Both the position numbers and the translations under genes were made by a program. This document shows, in pieces, positions 7,334 to 16,672 of a DNA stretch of 64,000 nucleotides. Within the stretch, counting starts at the first letter, position 1. Each line of letters opens with the position of its first letter. Source of the DNA: JAMLHH01 sp964653095 (GTDB lineage Bacteria; Bacteroidota; Bacteroidia; Chitinophagales; JADIYW01); contig CAZZEH010000003.1 of NCBI GenBank assembly GCA_964653095.1, positions 1-64,000 of the forward strand, given 5' to 3'. The notes beneath the pieces were generated by a model. That model was given only the letters and a program-made list of their open reading frames with translations. It had not been told where the DNA came from and did no database searches.

Positions 7334-9779
7334 GAATTCTTTTGTTTTCCAAATAGCGTTTTCTCAGGCTCAGCACCATACCCACAAACATCACAAAAGC
7401 CCCAAGCCAAACTAAATTTATGAAAGGGAAAATAACTGCTTTCATAATAATAAACTTCCGCAGTTTCTGTTCTGTGGAGATTTCAATCTGATTTTCTTCC
7501 GGAAAAATTCTGGTCAGAGAAAAACGCACATCCAAATCTTCCACACGTTCCGCAAAAGAGTTTGCCATAGACTCTCTTATAAAATACTTAGGCTCTATCA
7601 ACCTAGTCGTGTCCATGGTATATAACCTCAATTGAGCTCCCACCAAAATATCATCCTCTCTCAATTCTACCAAATCAGTTTCCGCGCGTGGATTTATCCC
7701 TTCATAAATTGCAAAAGCTCTGGACACAAATATCGTATCTCCAATGCCTACTTTTTTGCTCTCTATCAACAGGCTGTCGCCCGGAGTCCCGTCATCATTG
7801 AGTGGCGCCATGGTGATGTGAGTATAAAGGTCCCGGTTCAGAGAGCGCTTTGTAGATGGATTAGGCACATTACCCATTTGCCTGTTAATCTGTACATTGG
7901 GGTACAGCACAAAAGAAGATTCGGTTTCTCCTTTTTCATTCAGTTTTTCATAGAGAACCTTAAAGTAAATATTAGGCATGGCCGTAGAATCACCCAAATA
8001 AGTCACTTTAAAACCACTCATCATTTGAGGTTCATTCTGATACAGAAGAATATTTTGAGCATTCTCTTCATCCGAAAAGCTGTCACCGTAATTGATTCCA
8101 AATTTATTCACAGATACGACATGCTGCCTGCCCTGAGAAATCAAAATACCGAGCATAAAAAGACCAAATCCGATGTGAGTGACCGATCCGCCGATATTCA
8201 GAAGCTTAGCTTTTTGCGTATTGTATAAATAATGTGCATTCGCCACCACTGCGTACACAGATGCTACAGCCAACAGCAAATAATCTATTCTGTAAAACTT
8301 GAAATAATAGATGAGCGGAACCGCAATAGCAAGAGAGACCAAAAGTGTAGAAAGGATCGCCTTCATCACCTTTTTCATTCTGGATTTCTTATACGCAAAA
8401 AACTGTGTAACCGCCGCACCGACAGCCAACAGAATAGCTATCCAAATTTCCACATCGTTATAATGTTCAGGTCCGGGAGGAGCTATATTTGAACCAAATA
8501 AATTATTGAAAACCGGAAAGGACGTAAAAATACTGATATGTAAAGCCGAAACTAAAAATACCAAAGCTCCTATAAACACCCAAAATTCTCTCGAAGTAAT
8601 ATCTTCCTCTTCTTTTTTATTCGGAATCTCTTTGTACCTCTTAATTATTAACCAAACGGTAGGAATCAGGAAAACGAAAATAGAAATCACTAACTGGGCA
8701 GACATTCCCATATCGGTGAAAGAATGTACCGAGGATTCCCCCAACACTCCGCTCTTAGTCATAAAACTGGAGTAAAGGGTAAAAATCATCCCCGCCATAA
8801 AAAACAGATAAGTAGGGACAAGAGAATGTCCGGTACTTTTATATACGATAGCTGTGTGAAGTCCTGCCGCAATAAACAGCCAGGGAACCAAGGAAGCATT
8901 TTCCACCGGGTCCCATGCCCAAAATCCACCGAAACTCAAGGCTTCATACGCCCACGCTCCTCCAAGCAGAAGTCCTACTCCAAGTACAATAAGACTAAAC
9001 ACAGACCAACTGATGGCAGGCTGCAACCAGTCTTTGTAATTTCTCAGCCAAAGAGAAGACAACGCATAAGCGAAAGGAATCGTAGCCGAAGCAAACCCCA
9101 AAAATAATGCAGGCGGATGAATAACCATCCAATAATTTTGAAGTAAAGGGTTTAACCCGCTGCCGTCCTCAAAAACAAAATTGGGGTCCAAAGACAAAAT
9201 AGGAATTTCCATAGTATCCTTTAACAAGGCAAACGGATTACTTCCCAACTTATAGTGTGTCCAGTCAAATGCAAAATAGAATGGAGAAAAATCAAGCTGT
9301 ATATCCGGTATTTTAACGTAGAGACCAAGTTCCATAGAGCCCAGCATGACCTGAGCCAACGCAAGAATTGCAAGTATCGGAGCTTCCCATTTTTTGGCAG
9401 TAAACAGTAACACAAAACCCAATACAGTATGCCAAAACATCCATAAAAGTGTACTGCCTTCCTGTCCTTCCCAAAATGCAGAGAACACATATTTGAAAGG
9501 CAATTCACGGGAAGAATGCTGATACACATAACGGTATTCAAAGAGATGTAACTGTAGCATCAAAAACAAAACAGCTACCACACCCAATACACTCACGCCG
9601 TGAATAATGAACCAGGTGCGACCTGTTTTTAACCAAGACGCCGAGGCCGCAGAAGAAGATTTTCTGACCGCAAGAAAATAAGAAATACTTGAAGCAAGAC
9701 CTGCTACAAACGCTGTAATGAGAAGTAAATGGCCGATTTGGCCAAATATGAGATTACTTCCCTCCGAGTATATATCCAT
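7323..9779 (-). CDS. ccmF: Cytochrome c maturation haem lyase CcmF/CcsA
   Basis: 818 aa, polytopic inner-membrane protein. NYWMVIHPPALFLGF (about residue 215-230) and the WWD-type motif GGFWAWDPVENASLVPW (about 280-297) are the haem-handling signatures of the CcmF/NrfE/CcsA family; conserved His residues flank the WWD domain. A large periplasmic segment (about 560-770) precedes a last transmembrane helix. It ligates haem to apocytochrome c. It follows ccmE by three bases, so holo-CcmE is the expected haem donor. Length is larger than E. coli CcmF (about 650 aa), mainly because of the C-terminal periplasmic segment. Confidence 0.9.
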   Translation of the reverse strand: MDIYSEGSNLIFGQIGHLLLITAFVAGLASSISYFLAVRKSSSAASASWLKTGRTWFIIHGVSVLGVVAVLFLMLQLHLFEYRYVYQHSSRELPFKYVFSAFWEGQEGSTLLWMFWHTVLGFVLLFTAKKWEAPILAILALAQVMLGSMELGLYVKIPDIQLDFSPFYFAFDWTHYKLGSNPFALLKDTMEIPILSLDPNFVFEDGSGLNPLLQNYWMVIHPPALFLGFASATIPFAYALSSLWLRNYKDWLQPAISWSVFSLIVLGVGLLLGGAWAYEALSFGGFWAWDPVENASLVPWLFIAAGLHTAIVYKSTGHSLVPTYLFFMAGMIFTLYSSFMTKSGVLGESSVHSFTDMGMSAQLVISIFVFLIPTVWLIIKRYKEIPNKKEEEDITSREFWVFIGALVFLVSALHISIFTSFPVFNNLFGSNIAPPGPEHYNDVEIWIAILLAVGAAVTQFFAYKKSRMKKVMKAILSTLLVSLAIAVPLIYYFKFYRIDYLLLAVASVYAVVANAHYLYNTQKAKLLNIGGSVTHIGFGLFMLGILISQGRQHVVSVNKFGINYGDSFSDEENAQNILLYQNEPQMMSGFKVTYLGDSTAMPNIYFKVLYEKLNEKGETESSFVLYPNVQINRQMGNVPNPSTKRSLNRDLYTHITMAPLNDDGTPGDSLLIESKKVGIGDTIFVSRAFAIYEGINPRAETDLVELREDDILVGAQLRLYTMDTTRLIEPKYFIRESMANSFAERVEDLDVRFSLTRIFPEENQIEISTEQKLRKFIIMKAVIFPFINLVWLGAFVMFVGMVLSLRKRYLENKRIHAA

Positions 9780-9782
9780 ATA

Positions 9783-10175
9783 TTAAATAGAAGCTGTTTG
9801 GAATTGCTCATCCACGTACTTAGACGGGCATTTCATTAAAATTTTAGAAGCAACAAACTGCTCTCCCACCAATTTTCCGGTCACAACTATCTTTTCAGAC
9901 CGTTCAAAATCAGTAGGTTTCTCACCTTTGTAAAAGACCTCTCTTACCACACCATTCTCATCTTCCAGGTAAAAAATAAATCTGTTGGGGTCTTTCAATG
10001 GTTCATAAATTAATTCTGACCCGGCAGCCAAAACTCCGACCACATTGATTTCCTTGCCCTTTTGAGCATAAGCTGAATCAAATGTTTCATAACGGCTGAA
10101 ATCACCCAGCATGCTTATCAAAACGCCAGTGAGAACTGCAATAAACAATAAGGCTATGATGTGAGTTCTTTTCAT
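9783..10175 (-). CDS. ccmE: Haem chaperone CcmE, Cys-type variant
   Basis: 130 aa. An N-terminal membrane anchor (IIALLFIAVLTGVLISML) is followed by an OB-fold beta-barrel. CcmE normally binds haem covalently through a His in HxxxY; here the corresponding place reads C116-P-S-K-Y120, so the nucleophile is Cys. CxxxY forms of CcmE are known from archaea and some delta-proteobacteria. The gene directly precedes ccmF; no other ccm genes are in the window. Domain, length and neighbour all agree with CcmE. Confidence 0.88.
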   Translation of the reverse strand: MKRTHIIALLFIAVLTGVLISMLGDFSRYETFDSAYAQKGKEINVVGVLAAGSELIYEPLKDPNRFIFYLEDENGVVREVFYKGEKPTDFERSEKIVVTGKLVGEQFVASKILMKCPSKYVDEQFQTASI

Positions 10176-10350
10176 AATTTCCCTATATAAATATCTTGCG
10201 AAGATAATTAAATTTGACGGTCTGAATAATGCAAAACTGTCATAATCCTGTTATCTTATTGCTAATGAACTAAATATATACATTGCCAAAACATTTTTTA
10301 ACACTTTAATCTTATAATGTATAATTTTACATCACTAAAACACCTCAAAA

Positions 10351-10863
10351 ATGGAGTACCAAAACTCAAATTTAAATTCCATAAAAACTATCTTTCTGAC
10401 TTATGCGCTGCCACTGGGCCTCTTGTTTATAGCCATTACTATCCTGACATTTTTACTGGACATTGATAAAGAAAAATGGGTGGGCTATCTCACCTGGGTT
10501 ATCATGCTGACAGCCGCCGTGTACAGCATCTATGACGTGCGAAAAAAGCAAAACGGACACATAAAATTTTCAGAAGGTTTTAAGGTTGCATTTTTCACTT
10601 TATTCTTAGCAAGTGTGATCAGTTCTGTCTATTTCTTTATTCACGTGGAAATTATCAATCCGGACTTTATGAATTCATTGGTTGAGATCCAACGCGACGA
10701 AATGCTGAAAAGAGGAATGTCCGAAGAGGTCGTCGAAAAAGCTTTGGAAGCTTCCGCACCTTTCAGCTCGCCTTATGTTTTTATTCCAATCGGACTTCTG
10801 AGCAATGCAGCGATTTCAGCAATTATCAGTGCAATTATTGCTGCAGTGATGAAGAAAGATTAA
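10351..10863 (+). CDS. DUF4199 domain membrane protein
   Basis: 170 aa with four predicted membrane helices (about 14-34, 42-60, 77-98 and 146-168) and a charged soluble loop (VEIQRDEMLKRGMSEEVVEKALEA) before the last helix. This four-helix layout with the loop EMLKRGMSEE is the DUF4199 family, common in Bacteroidota and of unknown function. It ends within the convergent MFS gene (4-base overlap). Confidence 0.8.
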   Translation: MEYQNSNLNSIKTIFLTYALPLGLLFIAITILTFLLDIDKEKWVGYLTWVIMLTAAVYSIYDVRKKQNGHIKFSEGFKVAFFTLFLASVISSVYFFIHVEIINPDFMNSLVEIQRDEMLKRGMSEEVVEKALEASAPFSSPYVFIPIGLLSNAAISAIISAIIAAVMKKD

Positions 10864-12095
10864 ATGGATTCTTCTCTGAAACCGATTTTTTTCATATCGG
10901 GAAGAAAATAAGCGACCATTCCAATCAAAGGCAGATACGCACAGATTGAATAGATATGACTTATGGATGTATGGTCTGCCCACCATCCTAAAACAGCAGC
11001 TCCCAATCCACCCATTCCAAAAGCAAAACCGTAAAACAGACCGGATACCATTCCTATCTTTTTAGGGAGAAGTTCCTGAGCATAAACTAATATGGAAGGA
11101 AATGCCGAAGACATAATAAAACCAATAACCGCAACCAATATTCCTGTCCAGAACAAACTGGCGTAAGGAAGTATAAGTGTAAAAGGCGATGCGCCCAAAA
11201 CGGAAACCCATATAATATATTTCCGTCCTAATTTATCCCCGAGAAAACCGCCAAACAAAGTACCTAAAGCGACTGAAACAAGAAAATAAAATAGATAAAT
11301 CTGTGCCTGAGTTTCTGTAACATGGAATTTATCTATCGTAAAAAACTGTAAATAGCTGGTAATACTTGCGATATAAAAAAACTTGGAAAATATCAGCATC
11401 ATTAGTACTCCTATTGCCATTTTTATTCGGGCCGAACTGATGTCAGGTACCAAAACAATATTCTTTTTTAATTTTTGGACTGTCTGGAGTACTCCGGAAT
11501 ACCATTTGGCGATATAAGCCAAAAATATCTGTGCAAAAAATGCTACTGCCACAAACCAAATAATATTTCTCTGCCCTTTTGGAATGACTATCCAGGCAAA
11601 AAACAAAGGACCCAACGCCGCTCCAAAATTCCCTCCTATCTGAAAGATAGACTGAGCCAGACTCCTTTTGCCTCCTGATGAAAGATACGCCACTCTGGAA
11701 GATTCCGGGTGAAAAATAGAGGAGCCGACACCAATAAACGAAACCGATATCAATACCCAATAATAATGATTGGCAAACGAAAGCATGACCACTCCCAGCC
11801 CGCTAAATATCATCCCGATTATTTGAGAATATGGCTTGGGATGCCTGTCAGTATATTGTCCGACCACCGGCTGAAAAATGGACGAAGACAACTGAAAAAC
11901 AAGTGTAATCATTCCTACCTGAGAAAAAGTAAGCCTATAGTTTTCCTTGAGCATAGGTAATGCGGCAGGAATAATTGCCTGAATCAAATCATTCGATAGA
12001 TGTCCGAGACAAATTGCCAATAAAACAGCGTAATTGGTTTTATTGACATCATAAAATAACTTTCTCTTTGGTGTAATTGTGACTGATTCCGCCAT
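10860..12095 (-). CDS. MFS transporter, fosmidomycin-resistance (Fsr) type
   Basis: 411 aa, twelve predicted membrane helices. LGHLSNDLIQAIIPAALPML in helix 1 and GQYTDRHPKPYSQIIGM in loop 2-3 are typical of Fsr-type transporters. FLGDKLGRKYIIWVSVLG is the mirrored loop 8-9 motif. E. coli Fsr exports fosmidomycin; the physiological substrate here is unknown. It is monocistronic and convergent with the DUF4199 gene. Confidence 0.85.
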   Translation of the reverse strand: MAESVTITPKRKLFYDVNKTNYAVLLAICLGHLSNDLIQAIIPAALPMLKENYRLTFSQVGMITLVFQLSSSIFQPVVGQYTDRHPKPYSQIIGMIFSGLGVVMLSFANHYYWVLISVSFIGVGSSIFHPESSRVAYLSSGGKRSLAQSIFQIGGNFGAALGPLFFAWIVIPKGQRNIIWFVAVAFFAQIFLAYIAKWYSGVLQTVQKLKKNIVLVPDISSARIKMAIGVLMMLIFSKFFYIASITSYLQFFTIDKFHVTETQAQIYLFYFLVSVALGTLFGGFLGDKLGRKYIIWVSVLGASPFTLILPYASLFWTGILVAVIGFIMSSAFPSILVYAQELLPKKIGMVSGLFYGFAFGMGGLGAAVLGWWADHTSISHIYSICAYLPLIGMVAYFLPDMKKIGFREESI

Positions 12096-12406
12096 AAAAA
12101 TGAATCGTTTATTTTAAACTGACACTAATGTCAATAATATTGAATGAATTTTGTTTGAAAATTTCTTTTATCTAAATGATAATAACGGAAAGTTAACGGC
12201 ATACATGGTTTGGTCAGCTTTTATCATTCAGAAAAGGCGAATTCAGTCCGATATAGAGCCGAAAAATTTCAGAAAAGTTTGGGCATAAAAATGATAATTT
12301 GAACTGTGTTTGGGAAAGATTCAGTCCCTCTCAGACCATTTGTAACAAAAGTAACTTTTGAGTACAGGTGTTTTAAATAACTTTGCACACGCAATAAAAG
12401 AAAAAT
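12096..12406. other. Intergenic region with divergent starts
   Basis: 311 bases between the Fsr-type transporter and the rhodanese gene. It holds the candidate promoter at 12378-12385 and no ORF that looks coding. I see no riboswitch or strong hairpin. Confidence 0.5.
12378..12385 (+). promoter_or_regulatory. Candidate -7 box (TAACTTTG)
   Basis: TAACTTTG fits TAnnTTTG, with a TTG at 12358-12360 seventeen bases upstream. It lies 21 bases before the ATG of the rhodanese gene and probably drives the sulfur-redox cluster. Confidence 0.5.
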
Positions 12407-12721
12407 ATGTTCGGACTTTTTAAAAGAGAAGAAAACACTTCCAACGAAATCACAGAAGCTATACACAACGGCGCATACTTGGTAGATGTAAGAAGCCGCG
12501 TTGAATTCATGATGGGGAGCGCACCCGGAGCAGTCAATATACCTGTAGAAACCATTATGCAGCAATTGGATAAGCTGAAAAACAAAAAATCAATTGTGTT
12601 GTTTTGCAGAAGCGGCAGCAGAAGCGGTATGGCTCTTCAAATGCTTAAAAGCAGAGGTTTTACTAATGTATATAATGGAGGAACCTGGCAAAATGTCAAA
12701 AGAATTGCAGAGTCCGCATAA
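12407..12721 (+). CDS. Single-domain rhodanese
   Basis: 104 aa, cytoplasmic. The active-site loop FCRSGSRSGMA places the sulfur-accepting Cys at residue 67, and VDVRSRVEFMMGSAPGAVNIP is the N-terminal rhodanese signature (DVR...E...G.I.GA.NIP). It should carry persulfide sulfur from thiosulfate or another donor. It opens a short cluster with a DUF6132 membrane protein, thioredoxin and a second, exported rhodanese. Confidence 0.9.
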   Translation: MFGLFKREENTSNEITEAIHNGAYLVDVRSRVEFMMGSAPGAVNIPVETIMQQLDKLKNKKSIVLFCRSGSRSGMALQMLKSRGFTNVYNGGTWQNVKRIAESA

Positions 12722-12751
12722 AGTTGTCGGTACAGACCTTAAAAACAATTT

Positions 12752-12958
12752 ATGAAAAACTTCCTTACTCAATACTGGCTTTATATCGCAGGCGGCATTT
12801 TGGGCGCTGCAGCAGGTTTTGCATACTGGAAATTTGTGGGATGTCATTCCGGCACGTGTATGATCACTTCAAAACCGATAAACAGTACTTTGTATGGAGC
12901 ATTGATGGGGAGCTTACTTTTGTCATTATTCCAAAAAGAAAAACCTAAAGAGATATGA
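12752..12958 (+). CDS. DUF6132-type small membrane protein
   Basis: 68 aa with two predicted membrane helices (about 8-28 and 45-62) separated by a short loop containing GCHSGTCMITSKP with two Cys. This pattern matches small Bacteroidota proteins (DUF6132) found next to rhodanese and thioredoxin genes; function unknown. The stop codon overlaps the thioredoxin start (ATGA), so the two are translationally coupled. Confidence 0.65.
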   Translation: MKNFLTQYWLYIAGGILGAAAGFAYWKFVGCHSGTCMITSKPINSTLYGALMGSLLLSLFQKEKPKEI

Positions 12959-13248
12959 ATTTTCAAGATATTATTAATTCAGACCGACCGGTTTTGGTGG
13001 ATTTTTTCGCGACTTGGTGCGGTCCCTGCAAAATGATGCCTCCTATTCTTTCCGAGTTGAAATCAAGAGTGGGCGACAAGGCCAAAATCATTAAAATAGA
13101 TGTGGACAAAAATCCGCAGGCTGCAAGGAAATATCAGATTCAAAGTGTTCCTACTCTGATGATATTCAAAAACGGGAAAGTCGTCTGGAGACAGTCCGGA
13201 GTAGTACAGGCAAGAGCTCTGGAAAAAATTATTAACGGCCTGGATTAA
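12955..13248 (+). CDS. Thioredoxin
   Basis: 97 aa, no signal peptide. FFATWCGPCKMMPP carries the redox pair Cys22/Cys25, and VPTLMIF contains the conserved cis-Pro. It is a cytoplasmic thiol-disulfide reductase, a little shorter than classical thioredoxin. Its position between two rhodaneses suggests that it reduces persulfides or regenerates rhodanese. Confidence 0.9.
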   Translation: MNFQDIINSDRPVLVDFFATWCGPCKMMPPILSELKSRVGDKAKIIKIDVDKNPQAARKYQIQSVPTLMIFKNGKVVWRQSGVVQARALEKIINGLD

Positions 13249-13322
13249 AACCATATTTATTTCTGTCAGCAGTTTGGATAAAACGTGCTGAAATACCCTG
13301 ACTGCTTCCAAATTTTACAATT

Positions 13323-13712
13323 ATGAACAAACTTTTTTATATCCTTTTCTTTGTACTGATTTCGTGCGGTACGCAAACCAATGAGAGTGCGGGAAAATAT
13401 CTGTTGGATGCCAATACATTTTTTGAAACGGCCAGCGACCGTCCCGATTTGCAGTTAATTGACATTCGTACACCTGAAGAATACCAGAGCGGACATTTGG
13501 AAAATGCACTCAATATCAACTGGTACGACAGTGATTTTATGCAGCAGATGGCCCAATTAGATGCCTCAAAACCACTGTACATATACTGTCGCAGCGGTAA
13601 AAGAAGTGCGGCGGCCGCAGATAAATTATCCCGGGAAGGGTTTGAAGTTTATGACCTTGGCGGCGGAATTTTAAGCTGGCAGAACAACCACCTGAAAATG
13701 GTCAATTACTAA
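13323..13712 (+). CDS. Rhodanese-like lipoprotein
   Basis: 129 aa. MNKLFYILFFVLISCG is a lipoprotein signal peptide with lipidated Cys16. The rhodanese domain has LIDIRTPEEYQSGHLENALNI and the active-site loop YCRSGKRSAAAA with Cys89. It should act in the periplasm on the membrane surface as a sulfur carrier or sensor. Last gene of the sulfur-redox cluster, 74 bases after thioredoxin. Confidence 0.85.
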   Translation: MNKLFYILFFVLISCGTQTNESAGKYLLDANTFFETASDRPDLQLIDIRTPEEYQSGHLENALNINWYDSDFMQQMAQLDASKPLYIYCRSGKRSAAAADKLSREGFEVYDLGGGILSWQNNHLKMVNY

Positions 13713-13864
13713 TCAGGATTCAATGCTGTTTAGTTAAGGATTTTTAGAAAATGAGATGCTTCCCTTAAGTTTGTTCCATGGCATTTATTATACAAAATGA
13801 ACTGACCTACGTCATTCTGGAAGAATCTAAAAGTAATTCATTTTGTTAGCTAAACGATACTGAA

Positions 13865-14239
13865 TTAGGATTTCAGTTTAAAAAAGGCCTGACGGGCACC
13901 AAAACCCAGACACCATACATTAATAAACAAATTCATCACCAGCTCGTCTGTACCAATTCTGTACATTCCGTTGAGTGCATTGAAAGAAATATCACACAAG
14001 CCCAAAAAAATCATTGCGCCTCCGGCAATACGGGTATATTGATGCGCTTTGGGGATATTTTTTCCCCACTGGTACCAGGCAAGGATTAAAATGACGGACA
14101 GGAAAAAATCCGGTAACGGAAAACTGTTTTCAAAAGCTTGATAGCATTCCGGATACAACTCATTTTCAAATCCCACAGTAAAATAAGCTGTCCAAAAAAG
14201 AAGAATGCCTATGGCCGTAATTAATTGAAGAAGTCTCAT
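13865..14239 (-). CDS. Small four-helix membrane protein, unknown function
   Basis: 124 aa with about four predicted membrane helices (5-23, 45-60, 71-90, 100-118) and an acidic first loop (ENELYPECYQAFENSFP). I do not recognise a family. It is the last gene of a three-gene minus-strand operon: its start overlaps the end of the upstream SDR gene by four bases. Confidence 0.7.
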   Translation of the reverse strand: MRLLQLITAIGILLFWTAYFTVGFENELYPECYQAFENSFPLPDFFLSVILILAWYQWGKNIPKAHQYTRIAGGAMIFLGLCDISFNALNGMYRIGTDELVMNLFINVWCLGFGARQAFFKLKS

Positions 14240-15054
14240 TGTTTTTGTTTTTGAACCTTAATAATATCTTTTTGAATAATCCGATACAAAATTCCCGGCA
14301 GCCACCTTTTGAGAAACCAGACCAGCTTAGATTCAAAATTGACTAAAAGAATAAACTTCCCTTTCTCCATAGCTTTTATCGCACATCCGGCAACAGCTTC
14401 CGGCGTCATTAACTTTGCATTGGCTGAGACTGCGATAGTTTCTGCGGGTTTAGTTTTATTTTCCTCCTGAAATCCGGGCGTATCTGTATCCGGCGGGCAC
14501 AACACAGAGAGCTGAATCCGATATTGTTTTAGTTCGCTCCGCAACACTTCGGACAAACCTATCAGACCAAATTTTGTAATCGAATAATCCGAATATCCAA
14601 AAACTCCGACAAAGCCCGCCACAGAAGAAGTATTCATAATAAAACCTCCGGTCTTTTTCATATAAGGCAAAGCAGCCTGAATAGTGTTCCAGGCGGTCAG
14701 TACATTGATCTGAAACGTCTCTTCCAACTGAGCCGAATCAATCTGTTCAAAATATTGGGGGACAGCCCTACCCACACAATTAATCAGAAAATAGGGAGTC
14801 ATATTTTCTTCTGCCAAACGCGAAAAAGCTTTCTGTACATCTTCGCCCTTTCGTACATCAAGACTTAAATATCGAGTTTGACTTTCTGTATAACGCTCCT
14901 GAAGTCGTACGGATACCTCCCTGAGCTTTTCTTCACTTCGGGATACAAGCAGTACATTGGCACCCCTTTTAAGATATTCTTCTCCCATAGCCAGCCCGAT
15001 TCCTTCAGAACCGCCTATGATAAATGCCCACTGTCCGGTATATTGAATGCTCAT
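14236..15054 (-). CDS. Short-chain dehydrogenase/reductase
   Basis: 272 aa. The glycine-rich loop GGSEGIGLAMGEEYLKRG binds NAD(P), NCVGRA is the NAG-like motif, and the catalytic Ser...YSDYSITK (Y-x3-K) is present at about residue 155-161. The C-terminal hydrophobic stretch resembles membrane-associated SDRs acting on lipids or sterol-like substrates. It overlaps the epimerase-like gene by four bases; both may act on the same lipid substrate. Confidence 0.85.
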   Translation of the reverse strand: MSIQYTGQWAFIIGGSEGIGLAMGEEYLKRGANVLLVSRSEEKLREVSVRLQERYTESQTRYLSLDVRKGEDVQKAFSRLAEENMTPYFLINCVGRAVPQYFEQIDSAQLEETFQINVLTAWNTIQAALPYMKKTGGFIMNTSSVAGFVGVFGYSDYSITKFGLIGLSEVLRSELKQYRIQLSVLCPPDTDTPGFQEENKTKPAETIAVSANAKLMTPEAVAGCAIKAMEKGKFILLVNFESKLVWFLKRWLPGILYRIIQKDIIKVQKQKQ

Positions 15055-16055
15055 TTTTGTTTCAGTTTATTTTTGTCAAGTGTCAGCAGCCAGTTCAGAG
15101 TCCGTTTCATCCCTTCTTTATAAGAAACGGGCGGTTCCCAATCCAAATCATTTTTTGCTTTCTCAATAGTAAATTTCAGTCTGGAACCTAAATTCTTCAC
15201 GGTATAAGTGGTCAGAATCGGTCTTTGCTTCCGGCCCAAAATCTTCCAAATAATTTCCAGTACAAATGCCGCTAACATGGCCAGCCAATACGGTATATAT
15301 CGTACTTTCATTTCTGTTTGGTATGCTTTGGCTATTTTTTGACAAAAATTTTCCAGCGTATCACTTTCCCCGTCATGTACCAGATATCCCTGCCCTACGG
15401 CATTGGGATGTTCGGCAATTGTAATTAGGAGATTCGTCACGTTTCCCACATACGCAGGCCAAACTAATGCACTTTTTCGCATAAAAACCATCTCCCGTTT
15501 CAGGATAGCATCTGCGAGCAATGGCACAAAGGTTTTATCGCCCTCTCCGTATATCCAGCAAGGATATACCATAGTTACAGGCAGATTATATTTTTTATGG
15601 TATGACCAGGCAACCTCCTCTGCACGAATCTTAGTATCCGGATACGGTTCTCCCCACGGAGACAGCGGAAAAGTTTCATCTGTCACGACATCCTCTCTTC
15701 TTCCAAACACATCATTGGTACTGACTAATACCAATCGTTTCACACCCTGGCGTAAGGCTGCCGCACATACATTTTCGGTTCCGTGTACGGTAATTTCCTC
15801 AAATAAGCTTTTTGCTCCCCAATCAGAAACGTATGCTGCCGCATGAAAAACAACATCCTGCCCTTTTACCGCATCAGACACGTCAGAGGAATTTCTTACA
15901 TCACCGAAAAAAATATTGATACCCAAATCTTTCAGCCAATCAGCTTCCTGATCGCCTTCCCACACAAAAGCACTTACCTCCCACCCCTTCTCAAGGCATT
16001 TTTTAATTAAATGACTACCCACAAAACCCGTAGCCCCGGTTATTAATACTTTCAT
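15051..16055 (-). CDS. NAD-dependent epimerase/3-beta-HSD-like dehydrogenase
   Basis: 334 aa extended SDR. ITGATGFVGSHLIKKCLEKG is the N-terminal nucleotide-binding loop, and PYPDTKIRAEEV holds the catalytic Y-x3-K (the Tyr of PYPDTK) near residue 140. The C-terminal half has a hydrophobic segment (YWLAMLAAFVLEIIWKILG) seen in 3-beta-hydroxysteroid dehydrogenase-like proteins. First gene of the three-gene operon. Confidence 0.82.
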   Translation of the reverse strand: MKVLITGATGFVGSHLIKKCLEKGWEVSAFVWEGDQEADWLKDLGINIFFGDVRNSSDVSDAVKGQDVVFHAAAYVSDWGAKSLFEEITVHGTENVCAAALRQGVKRLVLVSTNDVFGRREDVVTDETFPLSPWGEPYPDTKIRAEEVAWSYHKKYNLPVTMVYPCWIYGEGDKTFVPLLADAILKREMVFMRKSALVWPAYVGNVTNLLITIAEHPNAVGQGYLVHDGESDTLENFCQKIAKAYQTEMKVRYIPYWLAMLAAFVLEIIWKILGRKQRPILTTYTVKNLGSRLKFTIEKAKNDLDWEPPVSYKEGMKRTLNWLLTLDKNKLKQK

Positions 16056-16207
16056 CAGAGATAAATTTAAAAATCAGTAAGTATATGATTTATTAAATTT
16101 ATTATTAAAAATCGACATTTAGATAAAAGTCTGCCGGAAATACAGATTGAGCTAAAATTTCAATTGTTATATTTTAAGGCAGACATACGAAAAAGGTGTT
16201 TATTTTT

Positions 16208-16237
16208 TTGTGCATAAATAAAATTACCCTATCTTTG
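16208..16237 (+). promoter_or_regulatory. Promoter of the L31 gene (TTG, 19-base spacer, TATCTTTG)
   Basis: TTG at 16208-16210 and TATCTTTG at 16230-16237 are separated by 19 bases, an almost ideal Bacteroidota promoter. The transcript would start near 16244, about 14 bases before the start codon. Confidence 0.7.
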
Positions 16238-16257
16238 CAGTCTGAAAATTTGAAGAA

Positions 16258-16506
16258 ATGAAAAAAGGAATTCACCCTGAAAATTACAGAACTGTCGTGT
16301 TCAAAGATTATTCCTGCGACTATACATTTTTGGGTAAGTCATGCGCCAACACTACTGAAACCATTGTTTACGAAGACGGCAATGAATATCCGCTTGTAAA
16401 ATTAGACGTTTCAAGTGCATCCCACCCGTTCTTTACCGGGAAAATGCAACTTTTGGATACTGCAGGACGGATTGAGAAATTTAATAAGAAGTACAAGAGA
16501 AAATAA
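16258..16506 (+). CDS. rpmE2: 50S ribosomal protein L31, type B
   Basis: 82 aa. MKKGIHPENYRTVVFKD, SASHPFFTGKMQLLDTAGR and FNKKYK are clear type B L31 features. The zinc-binding Cys quartet of type A L31 is absent, as expected for the zinc-independent form, which often replaces the zinc form under zinc limitation. Monocistronic, with a strong promoter and a terminator of its own. Confidence 0.96.
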   Translation: MKKGIHPENYRTVVFKDYSCDYTFLGKSCANTTETIVYEDGNEYPLVKLDVSSASHPFFTGKMQLLDTAGRIEKFNKKYKRK

Positions 16507-16533
16507 AACTCTTACGCTCAGAAATAGGATATA

Positions 16534-16566
16534 TAAAGGCTTCGAAATTCGAGGCCTTTATTATTT
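16534..16566 (+). terminator. Terminator of the L31 gene
   Basis: TAAAGGC pairs with GCCTTTA and the inner TCGAA with TTCGA, giving a long near-perfect stem (16534-16560) followed by TTATTTT. Confidence 0.8.
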
Positions 16567-16672
16567 TAACTCCCGAAATAATTCAAAACTATTTCTGCAA
16601 AATCGAATTCGATAAGTTTTCTGAAATAAAATGAATTTACTTTGTTAAATTTAAAACCTGATAATCAATCAA

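Noticed and set aside
7632..8228. 198-codon plus-strand frame opposite ccmF, and similar long frames opposite the RND permease and the DUF2249-RIC gene
   Set aside because: They are antisense shadows of strong coding genes with no signal peptide, motif or start context of their own.
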